Part shown: piece by piece, positions 28,484 to 38,177 of the stretch
Position numbering within the stretch: position 1 is the stretch's first letter
How the letters are laid out: every line of letters begins with the position of its first letter
NCBI GenBank assembly: GCA_019057865.1
Contig: JAHLWP010000005.1
Span: 92,912 to 156,911 of the forward strand
DNA from: Promethearchaeota archaeon
GTDB taxonomy: Archaea > Asgardarchaeota > Lokiarchaeia > Sigyniarchaeales > SOKP01
Direction of reading: 5' to 3'
DNA length: 64,000 nucleotides
Position numbers and translations under genes: made by a program
Notes under the pieces: model-generated
Database searches by the model: none
What the model was told of the DNA's origin: nothing
The model's input: the letters and a program-made list of their open reading frames with translations, nothing else

Positions 28484-28506
28484 AATCAGTAGTATTTTTT
28501 CTTATA

Positions 28507-28710
28507 ATGTTAAATTTAATTCTTTTATTTATTGATTTTGTCTTATTTATTCTAAGTTTTATATTTGCTATAATTGACATTAAATCTTATACTAAAGATG
28601 AAAAAAAAGAGATAGATATGAAAAAATTACCTAAGTTTAGCAAATATAGTTTACTGTGTGGTCTTTTAGCTTTAATATTAATGATAATAGTTAGTATTAG
28701 CTATATCTAA
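28507..28710 (+). CDS. Small two-helix membrane protein
   Basis: This is a 67-residue protein with one strongly hydrophobic helix at residues 2-24, a charged loop (DIKSYTKDEKKEIDMKKL) and a second helix at about 47-66. The family is not recognised. A TATA box at the leaderless distance supports a real gene. It lies between purC and purS, but nothing ties it to purine synthesis other than position. Confidence 0.55.
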   Translation: MLNLILLFIDFVLFILSFIFAIIDIKSYTKDEKKEIDMKKLPKFSKYSLLCGLLALILMIIVSISYI

Positions 28711-28884
28711 GATTTACTATTATAATGAAATGCAAAAAAATATCCACTAAATTTTTCCTTAAATCATCTTTTCTAACAATATTTAAGTAATTGTAGAGGG
28801 CAAAAACTTAAAATAAATCAAAAAATAACAAGCTCTTGTCGTTTTTGTCGATGAGAATTATTTTTAAATTAATAAGAATTAATA

Positions 28885-28895
28885 AAAATATATAC
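28885..28895 (+). promoter_or_regulatory. TATA box for purSQL
   Basis: AAAATATATAC ends about 18 bases before the purS ATG at 28913, so transcription would begin at or just before the start codon. No purine riboswitch-like fold was seen in the 200 bases upstream. Confidence 0.5.
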
Positions 28896-28912
28896 AACCT
28901 CTTTTTTCATAA

Positions 28913-29182
28913 ATGGATCGTCAAGAATTTCAAGTAGAAATAACATTAATGAATAAACCAGCAGCTAGAGATCCAGTTGGCGAAACTATTCAAAAAGACC
29001 TTTTGGCTAAAAAAGGGTATGATATAGTATTTAATGTTCGTTCAGGACAATTTTTGCAAATTAATCTTAAAGCTGCTGATGAGAATGAAGCTAAAAAAAT
29101 TGTAGAAAAAATGTGTAATGATCTACGAATTTTCAATCCAGTTACACAAAACCTAACTATTTTAAAAGTATCGAAATCATGA
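28913..29182 (+). CDS. purS: FGAM synthase subunit PurS
   Basis: The small subunit of the three-part phosphoribosylformylglycinamidine synthase bridges PurQ and PurL and helps channel ammonia. The 89 residues have the expected pattern: strand QVEITLMNKPAARDPVGETIQ, GYDIVFNVRSGQ, then a second strand and helix ending with VKKMCNDL-like residues (IVEKMCNDLRIFNPV). Its stop overlaps the purQ start by 4 bases. Its separate existence is the archaeal/Gram-positive arrangement. Confidence 0.93.
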   Translation: MDRQEFQVEITLMNKPAARDPVGETIQKDLLAKKGYDIVFNVRSGQFLQINLKAADENEAKKIVEKMCNDLRIFNPVTQNLTILKVSKS

Positions 29183-29892
29183 CTGTTAAAATAGCTGTAA
29201 TTCAGTTTGCTGGAAGCAATTGTGATTTAGATACGATACATATTTTAAACAATGTTGTTGATGATATCGAAGCAGATTTAGTCTGGCATAATCTTTTTAA
29301 GGAAACTAAATATGATGGAGTAATTTTACCTGGAGGATTTGCGTTTGGAGATTATTTAAGAGCAGGAATTATTGCTGCCCATAGTCCTGCAATTGACGAG
29401 GCAAGAGTGATGTTAGATGATGGAAGACCTGTAATAGGTATTTGTAATGGATTTCAGATATTAACAGAAGCTCAGTTCCTTCCAGGTGCTTTATTAAGAA
29501 ATGATTCTTTAAAATTTATTTGCAAATGGGTAAATCTAAAAGTAGAAAACAATTCAACAGCATTGTCCAATAAAATGAATATAAATGATGTTCTTGCCAT
29601 ACCTATTGCCCATGCAGAAGGGCGATATTATACTGATAATTTAAAAGAATTAGAAGAAAATAACCAGATTGTTTTTAGATACTCTACTGAACAAGGAAAA
29701 TTAACTAAAGATGCAAACCCTAATGGATCCTTAGAAAATATTGCGGGGATTTGTAATTTAGAACAAAATTGTGTTGGTTTTATGCCTCATCCAGAACGTG
29801 CGTCAGAAGCCATTCTAAGTCCAAAAAAAACAACTCATGGAAAACTTTTTTTTGATTCTATAGTTGAATTTATAAAGCGGAGGGTGTCTTAA
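29179..29892 (+). CDS. purQ: FGAM synthase glutaminase subunit PurQ
   Basis: This class I glutamine amidotransferase supplies ammonia to PurL. The motif GGFAFGDYLRAGIIA, nucleophile elbow IGICNGFQIL, and the His/Glu pair in GFMPHPERASE are all present. At 237 residues it is standard length. It overlaps purS by 4 bases and shares a base with purL (TAATG junction), so the three are translationally coupled. Confidence 0.95.
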   Translation: MTVKIAVIQFAGSNCDLDTIHILNNVVDDIEADLVWHNLFKETKYDGVILPGGFAFGDYLRAGIIAAHSPAIDEARVMLDDGRPVIGICNGFQILTEAQFLPGALLRNDSLKFICKWVNLKVENNSTALSNKMNINDVLAIPIAHAEGRYYTDNLKELEENNQIVFRYSTEQGKLTKDANPNGSLENIAGICNLEQNCVGFMPHPERASEAILSPKKTTHGKLFFDSIVEFIKRRVS

Positions 29893-32138
29893 TGACAAGG
29901 GTAATTCTTAATGGAGAAGAAGTAGACATAGAGATGAATAAGGGAGATTTCGAAAAAGTAAAAGAGTTATTAGATAAAGAGCCAAATATTACTGAATTGG
30001 GCATGTTTGATATTATGTGGAGTGAACATTGTTCTTACAAATCATCTCGCCCAAAATTAAAAAATTTTGAAGATGCTGAAGAAAATTATGATTATGTGCT
30101 AGCTGGTCCTGGCCAAGATGCGGGGGTTATAGACATTGGAGATGGTTATGCTTTAGCATTTCGAATTGAATCTCATAATCATCCTTCTGCAATTGAACCA
30201 TATCATGGAGCTGCTACAGGAATTGGTGGGATAATAAGAGATATACTATGTATGGGTGTTAGACCAATAGCATTATTGGACCCTTTAAGATTTGGTCCAC
30301 TAAAAAACAATCCCCACTCTCAATGGCTATTTAAATATGTTGTAAAAGGGATTGCTGATTATGGCAACTGTACAGGAATCCCGACTATTGGGGGTGAAGT
30401 AGAATTTGATGAGAGTTTTGAGAGTAATTGTTTAGTAAATGTTGCCTGTATTGGATTAGGGACAATCGAAGATTTTAAGCATGCTCCAAGCAGAGCATAC
30501 AACCCTGGTGATTATGTAATCCTTATGGGAGGATCTACAGGTAGAGACGGAATTCATGGAGTAACATTTGCTTCTCGCACACTAACAGAGATGTCCGAAG
30601 CAGATAGACCAGCAGTCCAAATTGGTGATCCGTTTACTAAAAAAATGATTATTGAAGCAACTTTAGAAGCGATAAAAACAGGATATGTAAGAGGTTTAAA
30701 AGATCTTGGTGGGGGCGGACTTACCTGTGCAACAAGTGAATTAACTGGTGATGGAAATACTGGAGCAAAAGTAGATTTAAGAAAAGTTTTTACTAGAGAA
30801 CCAGGAATGAATTCTTATGAAATTATGCTTTCTGAATCACAGGAACGAATGGCTTTCGTAGTTAAACCTGAGGGATTAGAGACTGTTCTTGATGTATTTA
30901 GAAAATATGAAATGAATTTTGCTGTAATTGGTAGAACAGACGATTCAAAAATTCTCAAAGTATATGATGGAGATAATCTTGCTGTAAGTATACCTTCCAA
31001 GGCACTTTCCGAATCACCTACTTTTAAAAGGGAAGAAAAACGACCAGACTACTTAGATGAATTACTCTCCCAGAAAACTCCTAAATCAATTTTAGGTTTA
31101 GATGAAATAATTTATACGTTAATTGCTTCAGAAAATATTTGTAGCAAGGAATGGGTCTATAGGCAATATGATCATGAAGTTGGAATTAGATCAGTTGTAA
31201 AATGTGGTGAGGGAGATTCAGGAGTTCTCAGAATAATTGGTACAGATAAATTCATAGCTGCAAGTGTCGGTGTAAATTCGAAGCAATGTTTTTTGGATCC
31301 ATATGAAGGTGCCAAAGGAGGGTTAGTTGAAGTATGTGGAAATATAATTGCAGATGGGGCAAAGCCAATGGCAATGGTAAACTGTTGTAACTTTGGAAAT
31401 CCTGAAATACCTGAATCATTTTGGTATTTTTCTCAAGCTGTTGATGGAATGAATGATTTTTGTAGAGACTTGAGGATTCCAATAATAGGTGGAAATGTTT
31501 CTTTCTATAACGAGGACGAAGTAAAGAAAACCGCAATTAAAGCAACACCGATGATAATGATCGTTGGAGTAATAGAGGGTGAAGACAAGATTATTACTCT
31601 ACCATTCAAAAAAGCGGGTAATGATTTGTTTCTAATTGGTGAAACTGCAGCAGAATTAGGAGGATCTGAATATCACTCTGTAATTTATAATCTAGAAGGT
31701 GGTATACCTCCTAAGGTAAATGATAAAAAAGTAAAAGCAACTTGGGATTTCCTTTTTGATTTATATAAAAATGACCTTGTAAAAGCAAATCATGATGTAA
31801 ATAAAGGTGGGTTCATCATTACAATAGCTGAAATGTGCTTTAAGAATAATTTGGGAGCTGAACTGAAACTAAAAGGATGTTATGATGAAAATTTAAGAGA
31901 TGATGAATTTCTATTTAGTGAATCTGTTGGGAGATTTATTATTGAAACCGACCCTAAAGATTATAAGATCATAATTAAGAAAGCAGAAAAGTTCGGTGTA
32001 GATTTAAAGAAAATTGGTGTTTTAATTCCAAAACCAGAAATTATTATTAAGGGTTTGAAGTTAAAAGATTTAAAACTCGATGTTAAAAAACTGAAAAATT
32101 TATATGACTCAACCATCCCTAACTTAATGGAAATTTAA
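29892..32138 (+). CDS. purL: FGAM synthase large subunit PurL
   Basis: This ATP-dependent synthetase converts FGAR to FGAM with ammonia from PurQ. The 748-residue small-type PurL has the ELGMFDIMWSEHCSYKSS opening, the ATP-binding RIESHNHPSAIEPYHGAATG, LGGGGLTCATSE, and the second-half AKGGLVEVCGNIIADGAKPM. There is no fused glutaminase or PurS-like N-terminus, in line with the separate purS and purQ upstream. It ends the purine operon. Confidence 0.95.
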   Translation: MTRVILNGEEVDIEMNKGDFEKVKELLDKEPNITELGMFDIMWSEHCSYKSSRPKLKNFEDAEENYDYVLAGPGQDAGVIDIGDGYALAFRIESHNHPSAIEPYHGAATGIGGIIRDILCMGVRPIALLDPLRFGPLKNNPHSQWLFKYVVKGIADYGNCTGIPTIGGEVEFDESFESNCLVNVACIGLGTIEDFKHAPSRAYNPGDYVILMGGSTGRDGIHGVTFASRTLTEMSEADRPAVQIGDPFTKKMIIEATLEAIKTGYVRGLKDLGGGGLTCATSELTGDGNTGAKVDLRKVFTREPGMNSYEIMLSESQERMAFVVKPEGLETVLDVFRKYEMNFAVIGRTDDSKILKVYDGDNLAVSIPSKALSESPTFKREEKRPDYLDELLSQKTPKSILGLDEIIYTLIASENICSKEWVYRQYDHEVGIRSVVKCGEGDSGVLRIIGTDKFIAASVGVNSKQCFLDPYEGAKGGLVEVCGNIIADGAKPMAMVNCCNFGNPEIPESFWYFSQAVDGMNDFCRDLRIPIIGGNVSFYNEDEVKKTAIKATPMIMIVGVIEGEDKIITLPFKKAGNDLFLIGETAAELGGSEYHSVIYNLEGGIPPKVNDKKVKATWDFLFDLYKNDLVKANHDVNKGGFIITIAEMCFKNNLGAELKLKGCYDENLRDDEFLFSESVGRFIIETDPKDYKIIIKKAEKFGVDLKKIGVLIPKPEIIIKGLKLKDLKLDVKKLKNLYDSTIPNLMEI

Positions 32139-32358
32139 AATCATAGCTGAGGTCATATTATCTACCAACAAAATTATATAATTTGTGGTGAGGATGCATT
32201 AATAAAATTTTGGACTTTAGACAATTAGATTTAATGAAGACAATTAATAAACACTAATAATTGCATCTACTTTTTTTTTTAAAACCATAAATTTGAAATA
32301 TTTTCATAATTTTATATAATAAAAGTAGCTTAAAAATAGGATATTAGGTATCTTTATA

Positions 32359-32553
32359 ATGGTTCGTTGTAGGGCATGTATTAAATGTAGACAATATATC
32401 GTTATCCACCCAGATAATCCTATCAATCAGCTTGAGATAAAAAGGTTTGAAAAGAAACACTTACGCCATACGATTATGACAGTAGATCTCAATGAAATAA
32501 AAGGAATCTATGATCCCTTTAAAAATAATGGAGCAGAAAAAACCTCTTTATGA
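32359..32553 (+). CDS. Mini zinc-finger-like protein (CX2C-X23-HX2H)
   Basis: This 64-residue protein has C4, C7 and C10 at the N-terminus and H34/H37 in KKHLRHT. C7/C10 and H34/H37 form a CX2C-X23-HX2H set that could bind one zinc. A second protein at 56318-56488 has the same spacing exactly plus matching residues (Y, IN, KF). The function is unknown; a nucleic-acid or protein-binding knob is plausible. It stands alone after purL, with a T-rich stretch (32269-32280) in between that may end purL transcription. Confidence 0.6.
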   Translation: MVRCRACIKCRQYIVIHPDNPINQLEIKRFEKKHLRHTIMTVDLNEIKGIYDPFKNNGAEKTSL

Positions 32554-32625
32554 ATTAAATTATTAAAAAGTAATAAAAAAGAAAAAAAGATTTAATTTAA
32601 TTATAATTTTACTAATTCTATTTAA

Positions 32626-34122
32626 TTATTGCTCAATTTTAGTACCGCACCACTTACAGAATTTATCTTTCTCCAGAAACTTGCTTCCACAATAGGAACA
32701 TGTTTTTGACATTGCTGGTGTAGTAACTGAAGGAGTACCAAGTTGCCTTCCTTGTATTTTACCCCCACAATTTGGACAGAATTGGGCATCTGGTGAATGA
32801 GTTGTACCACAACGAATACATTTATAAGTAGGGGGGGGTGCTTTTTGAGTAGGAGTTGTTGGAGTTAAAGGTTTAGTGGGCATTGAAGGTTCGGTTGGTG
32901 CTGCAGGTTTAGGAGGGGCTTTACTTTTCAATTTTTTTTGACCTTTTCTAGCAATAACAGCAGCTATTATTAATATGACAACTATAACTGTGATAATTAT
33001 CAATATTGGGCTAACTTCTAACCATCTATCAATTGATGTTATACCAGTATCATAACTTACATCAAAAGTGATTAAAGTAGATTCTTCTGGAGAATTCAAA
33101 GGATCAAAGTAAATGAAAAAATACCAATTTCCCGAATTGGGAACTTGTCTTGTTTGTTGAGGAATAAAATCAGTATCTAATACATAAAATTCAGTTCCAG
33201 TAAAGTCTACAATATTAGTAGCAGTATAATTAACTGTAAAATCTACGTCGACGGATGAAATCCCATCATTATACCATACTACATAGTAATCCTTTGCTTC
33301 ATTAATAACAAGGTCTCCCGTACCCTGATTACTATTTGCTTCCTCTACATAAAATGAAGGTGAACCTCCTTGATTCCAAATATAAAGATCATAACCATCA
33401 CCTATGAAAAAGTCAATCAAATCAGTTGAATTATAATCGTACTCTATTACCGATTCTGGTCTTAAAAATAATTGGAGATAATGATATTCATCACTCAAAA
33501 GACTTTCCGGACCTACTTCACTTCCATTTAATATAGTTGTCGGTAAGTATTCAAAAGGACGATCCCAGATAGCAAAACTAATATTAGCTGGTGATGATTG
33601 AATAGAGAAGGTGATATTATTACCTGCTTCAATATTTTCATATTCATACCAGAATTCATTAAAATATAAGGTTTCTGTGGAACGATAATTCACATTTCCA
33701 TTGACATCAGCTTCACTAAAAGGGAATAACATAGCCACGCCAAAAGCAGGTAATAAAATCAATGCCATCAAAATTAAAAAGACTATACCTCCACCAATAT
33801 ACATAGGAGAGTAATACCAAGGTCGATAATAGTGACCAGCCCACCATGGTGAGTACCACCACCTATAATACCAAGGTCGATGATACCACCACCAAGGTCG
33901 ATAATAATATCGACGTGGTCTATACATTGTGTGTGAATAAGGACCTCTTGGAGATCGAGAAACTATTCTTGTTGCACCAGTTCGCCCGAATGGTCTTCCA
34001 CTTGTTCGAACATTTCCCATACGAAAACTGCCAGGTCCACCTCGAAATCCCCCACCTCGAAGCCCACCTCCGCGAAATCCACCTCCACGGAATCCCCCAC
34101 GAAATCCTCCACCACGGGGCAT
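32626..34122 (-). CDS. Membrane protein with RGG-rich N-terminus, aromatic tract and two zinc ribbons
   Basis: The 498 residues fall into distinct parts. Residues 1-60 are GGFRGG-type repeats. Residues 62-105 are almost only Tyr, Trp, Arg and Pro. A membrane helix lies at about 109-135. A beta-rich outer domain of about 235 residues with many Asn/Thr/Ser follows, then a second membrane helix (SPILIIITVIVVILIIAAVI). A Pro/Thr linker leads to two CxxC-x(n)-CxxC zinc ribbons at the end. Both termini should face the cytoplasm. The function is unknown. It lies one base after the CBS membrane-protein gene, so the two probably work together. RGG tracts usually bind RNA or phase-separate (inference here). 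Confidence 0.75.
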   Translation of the reverse strand: MPRGGGFRGGFRGGGFRGGGLRGGGFRGGPGSFRMGNVRTSGRPFGRTGATRIVSRSPRGPYSHTMYRPRRYYYRPWWWYHRPWYYRWWYSPWWAGHYYRPWYYSPMYIGGGIVFLILMALILLPAFGVAMLFPFSEADVNGNVNYRSTETLYFNEFWYEYENIEAGNNITFSIQSSPANISFAIWDRPFEYLPTTILNGSEVGPESLLSDEYHYLQLFLRPESVIEYDYNSTDLIDFFIGDGYDLYIWNQGGSPSFYVEEANSNQGTGDLVINEAKDYYVVWYNDGISSVDVDFTVNYTATNIVDFTGTEFYVLDTDFIPQQTRQVPNSGNWYFFIYFDPLNSPEESTLITFDVSYDTGITSIDRWLEVSPILIIITVIVVILIIAAVIARKGQKKLKSKAPPKPAAPTEPSMPTKPLTPTTPTQKAPPPTYKCIRCGTTHSPDAQFCPNCGGKIQGRQLGTPSVTTPAMSKTCSYCGSKFLEKDKFCKWCGTKIEQ

Positions 34123-34123
34123 T

Positions 34124-35134
34124 TTATTCTTTCACCTCTCTTATTCCAGATTGCGGAATTTCTTTTTCACAGAAAATGTAATCACGGTATATAGCTCCTA
34201 GAATCAAAAGCATTGAAATAATGGAAATTGTTAGACCTACAGGGTCAATTGTTATATCAACAGCTGGTTCGGCAGTTGCAAATCCAATACCAAAAAGGAT
34301 CCACTCAAGAACCATAAAGAAAAGAACTAATCCAGGAATTATGTATTGTATAACTCGTCCTGTTCGATAATTTCTAACATTAGCAAAACTGGCATAGATT
34401 AACGAAAATAAACCAATTATGCCAAAAATTAGTAATAAAACACTATTAACCACTAAAAATCCCCATATAACACCATGTCCTGATATCAGATCTGTAAAAG
34501 GTACGAAAAAGTTTACTCCACGTGCTTCAAAGAAATGAAATGTAACTTCTCCTCCTCTTAAATCCATACCCAAGAAGCTCAAAAGATCTGTTAGATCTGC
34601 TGTAAAATAACTAAACACTCCCACTAAAGGTAATATAATTCCTAAAACAAATGCTATTATCGCACATGCACTAGCAAACCAAAATTCGGCTACTTTTGTA
34701 TTTCGTACCGGTATTAATCCAATTTCATCCACAATTTTATCAGGAATATAACTCCAACAATCTTGAATAGTAGCAACTCCAATAAGCTTTTCTTTTTCAA
34801 CTACTGGAACAACATTAACATATAAGTCACGCATTCTTATAAATGCCTCTTCGACAGGAGTATCTAATGAAACTGGAGTGATTGTATACATTGTTGACAC
34901 AACTCTCTCAGTTTTCGAGTCTGATCCTTCTGCTACAACATTTTTTACTATGTCAAAATCAGCTATAACTCCAATTACTTTTTGTGTTTCCCCTTCTATT
35001 ACTACTAAGTCTGGTACCCCCAATTCCTTCATTTTTTTAGCGGCATCTTGAATTGTTGCATTCGAATCAATTGTACCATATTCATCATCTATAACTAGAT
35101 CCCTTATATAAAATTCTTGTTTAGATAAAGCCAT
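34124..35134 (-). CDS. CBS-pair membrane protein
   Basis: Two CBS motifs fill residues 1-135 (YGTIDSNATIQDAAKKM and TPVSLDTPVEEAFIRM start the two units). They probably sense an adenine nucleotide. A membrane domain of about four helices follows (residues 150-172, 223-250, 263-287, 297-318), with an outside loop between the first two. The gene is the first of a pair with the RGG/zinc-ribbon protein, with a 1-base spacer. The role is not known; the layout suggests a nucleotide-sensing membrane regulator. Confidence 0.75.
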   Translation of the reverse strand: MALSKQEFYIRDLVIDDEYGTIDSNATIQDAAKKMKELGVPDLVVIEGETQKVIGVIADFDIVKNVVAEGSDSKTERVVSTMYTITPVSLDTPVEEAFIRMRDLYVNVVPVVEKEKLIGVATIQDCWSYIPDKIVDEIGLIPVRNTKVAEFWFASACAIIAFVLGIILPLVGVFSYFTADLTDLLSFLGMDLRGGEVTFHFFEARGVNFFVPFTDLISGHGVIWGFLVVNSVLLLIFGIIGLFSLIYASFANVRNYRTGRVIQYIIPGLVLFFMVLEWILFGIGFATAEPAVDITIDPVGLTISIISMLLILGAIYRDYIFCEKEIPQSGIREVKE

Positions 35135-35319
35135 GGATAATACTTCCCATTTTGTTTTAAATTATATTATTTATGAGATATACGCAGTATACAATATATA
35201 AATGTTTTGATTATATTAAGGAATCAATTATAATTTCGAGTTTGAAGAAAAGTGTAAAAATACCACTTAAAAAATAGTTTCTATTAGATTAGGCTGAATT
35301 TTTTTTAAATAAATTAATT

Positions 35320-36111
35320 TTAAAGGAGTTCTAATATAGAATTAAATGATTCAATAATCATAAATGGCTTAATTTGTGTTTTATTTGAGTCATAGAATTG
35401 TCCCTTTCCGGTTTTAACTAATATACTTTTAATACCTGCATTATTTGCTCCTTGTATGTCAGATTCAATATCATCACCAATGACAAAAACCTCATTTGCA
35501 GAAAGATTGATTTTTTCTAAAGCTTGCAAAAAATATTCCTTCGAGGGTTTCCCAAATATTTTAGGAGTAATATTTGCAGCATTAGCAATCATTTGTACAA
35601 ACGAACCAGTATCGATAATTGGTTCACCATTGCGATCGAGATAATATTTATTACCTTGTGTTCCAAGAAGTCTAGCACCCTTAAATACATACTTAAATGC
35701 TTCATTAAGTCTGTGAACATCCCAATTATCATGAAAATCTCCTAAAATTACGAAATCAGGAACGTTAACACCTTCAACTTGAGGAAAGTTTTGAAATTCC
35801 TGCTCAACTTCTTGAGTTGTAACAAAATAAGATTTTTTATTTGGATACTTAGATAAAAATTCTTTTAATGCAATAATAGGCGTATAAATCTCTTCTTCAT
35901 ATATGGTAAATCCATAATCTTGTAATATTTCTAAAACTGTTTTAGGAGATTTGCTATCTGTATTTGTGAAAAATAGCAATTTTATACCTAGATCACGTAG
36001 ATTATTAATGGCATCTATAGCTCCTGGAATTGGAGCCCCTTTAAAATAAAGAGTTCCATCAATATCAGATAATATTCCCTTAATATTATCGAATTTTTTA
36101 TTCATTTTCAT
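35320..36111 (-). CDS. HAD-superfamily phosphatase, NagD/HDHD2-LHPP-like
   Basis: This HAD class IIA phosphatase has motif I LSDIDGTLYF (nucleophile Asp and acid Asp), motif II FFTNTDSKS, motif III Lys in IFGKPSKEYF and motif IV VIGDDIESDIQGANNAG. The cap sits between motifs II and III, as in NagD and LHPP. The length of 263 fits. Likely substrates are small phosphate esters (nucleotides, phosphoglycolate). It is a single gene with 750 bases of non-coding sequence upstream. Confidence 0.88.
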   Translation of the reverse strand: MKMNKKFDNIKGILSDIDGTLYFKGAPIPGAIDAINNLRDLGIKLLFFTNTDSKSPKTVLEILQDYGFTIYEEEIYTPIIALKEFLSKYPNKKSYFVTTQEVEQEFQNFPQVEGVNVPDFVILGDFHDNWDVHRLNEAFKYVFKGARLLGTQGNKYYLDRNGEPIIDTGSFVQMIANAANITPKIFGKPSKEYFLQALEKINLSANEVFVIGDDIESDIQGANNAGIKSILVKTGKGQFYDSNKTQIKPFMIIESFNSILELL

Positions 36112-36868
36112 TCAAAACTCCTTCATTTTAATGAATGGTATTTATAATCTGAGAATTACGATAGATATTTATATATATTTGAATTATTTTTTCATTTTAT
36201 GAATCCCGATCATTATTTAAAATATAAAAATAAAAAACATAACACGAAAAAATTTAATGTATCACGAAAATCCCTTTGTATCTTTGTATAATTATACGAA
36301 AGTATAATCTCAATAGTAACTAGAAAAAACAGTTAAAAAACCAAAAATGTTGTGATTATGATTACGATGTTAATACAAACCTAACATATCATCTTCATTA
36401 GATAATAATAAATTTATTGAATTTTAAATGAAACAAACGGGTGCTCAACTAAAAAAAAAGTTTAATTTCATAATTTAGCAACAAAACTGAAATCTATTAC
36501 CCCCTACCTTTATCTTATATATATAATTCTATTAATTATCAAACTATGAAGATTAGGAATTGATTTGAGCATTTTTAATAATTAAAAAGAATATCGAGTA
36601 ATTGGTTAAAAATTTAAAAATATTGTAAATAAATTCCTCTTTATAGACTTAATAGATAATAACTGATAATTACCTTCGTTAAATTCCAATTTAATGAAAT
36701 TTAGAATCATATAATTGATATGAATATTTAAAGAATAAGCTTCATTTCAAGTTTTTTAATACATATTATAGAAATATCTCCATATTACCAAAATAATATT
36801 GGACCTATAAATCTTAAATTTCTTAAAAAAGATTCAAATTCAATGAAAAATTTAGAAAAAATGGTATT
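36112..36868. other. 757-bp non-coding, very AT-rich region between divergent genes
   Basis: No frame carries a recognisable protein. A 12-base perfect palindrome GTATAATTATAC is at 36286-36297, followed by a partial repeat AGTATAAT. No tRNA-like cloverleaf or clear C/D-box RNA was recognised. It should contain promoters for the HAD gene and the beta-lactamase-fold gene. Confidence 0.5.
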
Positions 36869-38068
36869 ATGAAAGTTACTAAAAAGTATATAATTGCTTT
36901 AATTTTAGTATTTAGTGTTGTTGGAGCTGGAATTGCTTCTTTTGTAATTTTTCTTCCTTCTAAAAAATCTTTTGAGTCTAAGATTCGAGATTTGATGGTA
37001 GATTATGAGATCCCATCATTAACCGCTGGGATTGCTATTAATGATAGCCTTATTTGGGTTAACGGATTTGGTGATCAATCTGATTTAGAGACTGTTTATA
37101 TGATTGGTTCAATCACCAAAACATTCACAGCAACTACTTTACTTCAACTCAATGAAAGTAATTTAATAAATTTGGATGATGACATAAATGATTATCTACC
37201 TTTTGATGTAAGGCACCCAAATTATTTAAGTACTCCAATATCGATTCACATGCTTTTAACTCATACGGCAGGTTTAGCAAGAGATTTCTATTATTCTATG
37301 AGTTATTATTTTGATAAGCAATTTATTCAATGGATAAATACGGTTTTTGATACAAATTTCGCTTATTGGGATCCTAAACCCTCTCTAGAAGAGTTTCTAA
37401 ATGGTAGTATAAACCCATCTGGTCTATATTATAATTCAAATAATTGGGTTTCAGAACCAGGAACAGAATTTCTTTACTCTAATGCAGGTTTTGAGTTACT
37501 TGGCTACTTAGTTGAACAAGTTACGAATCAATCAATAGTAGAATATGTTCAAGAAAACATCCTTGATCCATTAAACATGACAAATAGTGGATACAATTAC
37601 ATAGATTTTACCGGAAAGAACGCAATTCCTTACGAAAGGATATATGGGAGTAATTTTGCTATACCCTTTTATAATTTAAGTTTAAATGGAGCAGGTTCTT
37701 TAAGAAGTACAGTACCAGATTTGGCAAAATATATGATTGCTCACATGAACCAAGGTGAATATAATGGATTTCAATTACTTACTCCTGAAAAAATTGAATT
37801 AATGCATAAAAAGCACGTATTAATTCCTGGATCTGAACCGGTTGGCTATGGACTAGGGTGGATCATTACCGATGGAATTCAAGGACATGATGGAGCAACA
37901 CCAGGGTTCCTTTCCAGTATGTATATGAAGGAAAGTGAACAAGGCACCTTTGGGATAATAGTAATGTTCAATCGTGGTAGCAGCCTCATATTAGACATTG
38001 AACTTCTTACAGAATTTTATCCAGCAATATTACAATTACTTTTGGAAAGAGCAGAAAATCTGATTTAA
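36869..38068 (+). CDS. Beta-lactamase-fold serine hydrolase (class C / PBP4*-like), membrane-anchored
   Basis: An N-terminal membrane helix (residues 7-30) places the catalytic domain outside the cell. The SxxK motif is S81-I-T-K84 in MIGSITKTFTATTLL, the YxN motif is in EFLYSNAGFELLGYL, and the third motif is GHDGATPGF. Family members act as esterases, D-amino-acid peptidases or lactonases. An archaeon without murein would use it for another ester or amide. It is monocistronic and convergent with the M28 peptidase gene. Confidence 0.87.
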   Translation: MKVTKKYIIALILVFSVVGAGIASFVIFLPSKKSFESKIRDLMVDYEIPSLTAGIAINDSLIWVNGFGDQSDLETVYMIGSITKTFTATTLLQLNESNLINLDDDINDYLPFDVRHPNYLSTPISIHMLLTHTAGLARDFYYSMSYYFDKQFIQWINTVFDTNFAYWDPKPSLEEFLNGSINPSGLYYNSNNWVSEPGTEFLYSNAGFELLGYLVEQVTNQSIVEYVQENILDPLNMTNSGYNYIDFTGKNAIPYERIYGSNFAIPFYNLSLNGAGSLRSTVPDLAKYMIAHMNQGEYNGFQLLTPEKIELMHKKHVLIPGSEPVGYGLGWIITDGIQGHDGATPGFLSSMYMKESEQGTFGIIVMFNRGSSLILDIELLTEFYPAILQLLLERAENLI

Positions 38069-38177
38069 AAAGCTCTTATTAATTAAGAATTATCTTTTTT
38101 ATATCTTTTTAGAATTTTGCCGTAAAAGTAAAAAATCTACATTTTTTGGGCACTTTTCTAATATATGTTCTATATTC

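Noticed and set aside
28800..28870. Purine riboswitch or C/D-box RNA ahead of purS
   Set aside because: A GATGAGAA stretch resembles a C box, but no paired D box or conserved fold was visible, and the TATA box implies a leaderless transcript.
33846..34181. Plus-strand frame over the RGG-encoding region
   Set aside because: It is antisense to the Gly/Arg/aromatic repeats of the membrane protein and shows only low-complexity His/Leu/Glu sequence.
36112..36868. Possible RNA gene in the long non-coding gap
   Set aside because: No GC-rich island, cloverleaf or box C/D pair could be supported; only a 12-base AT palindrome was found.
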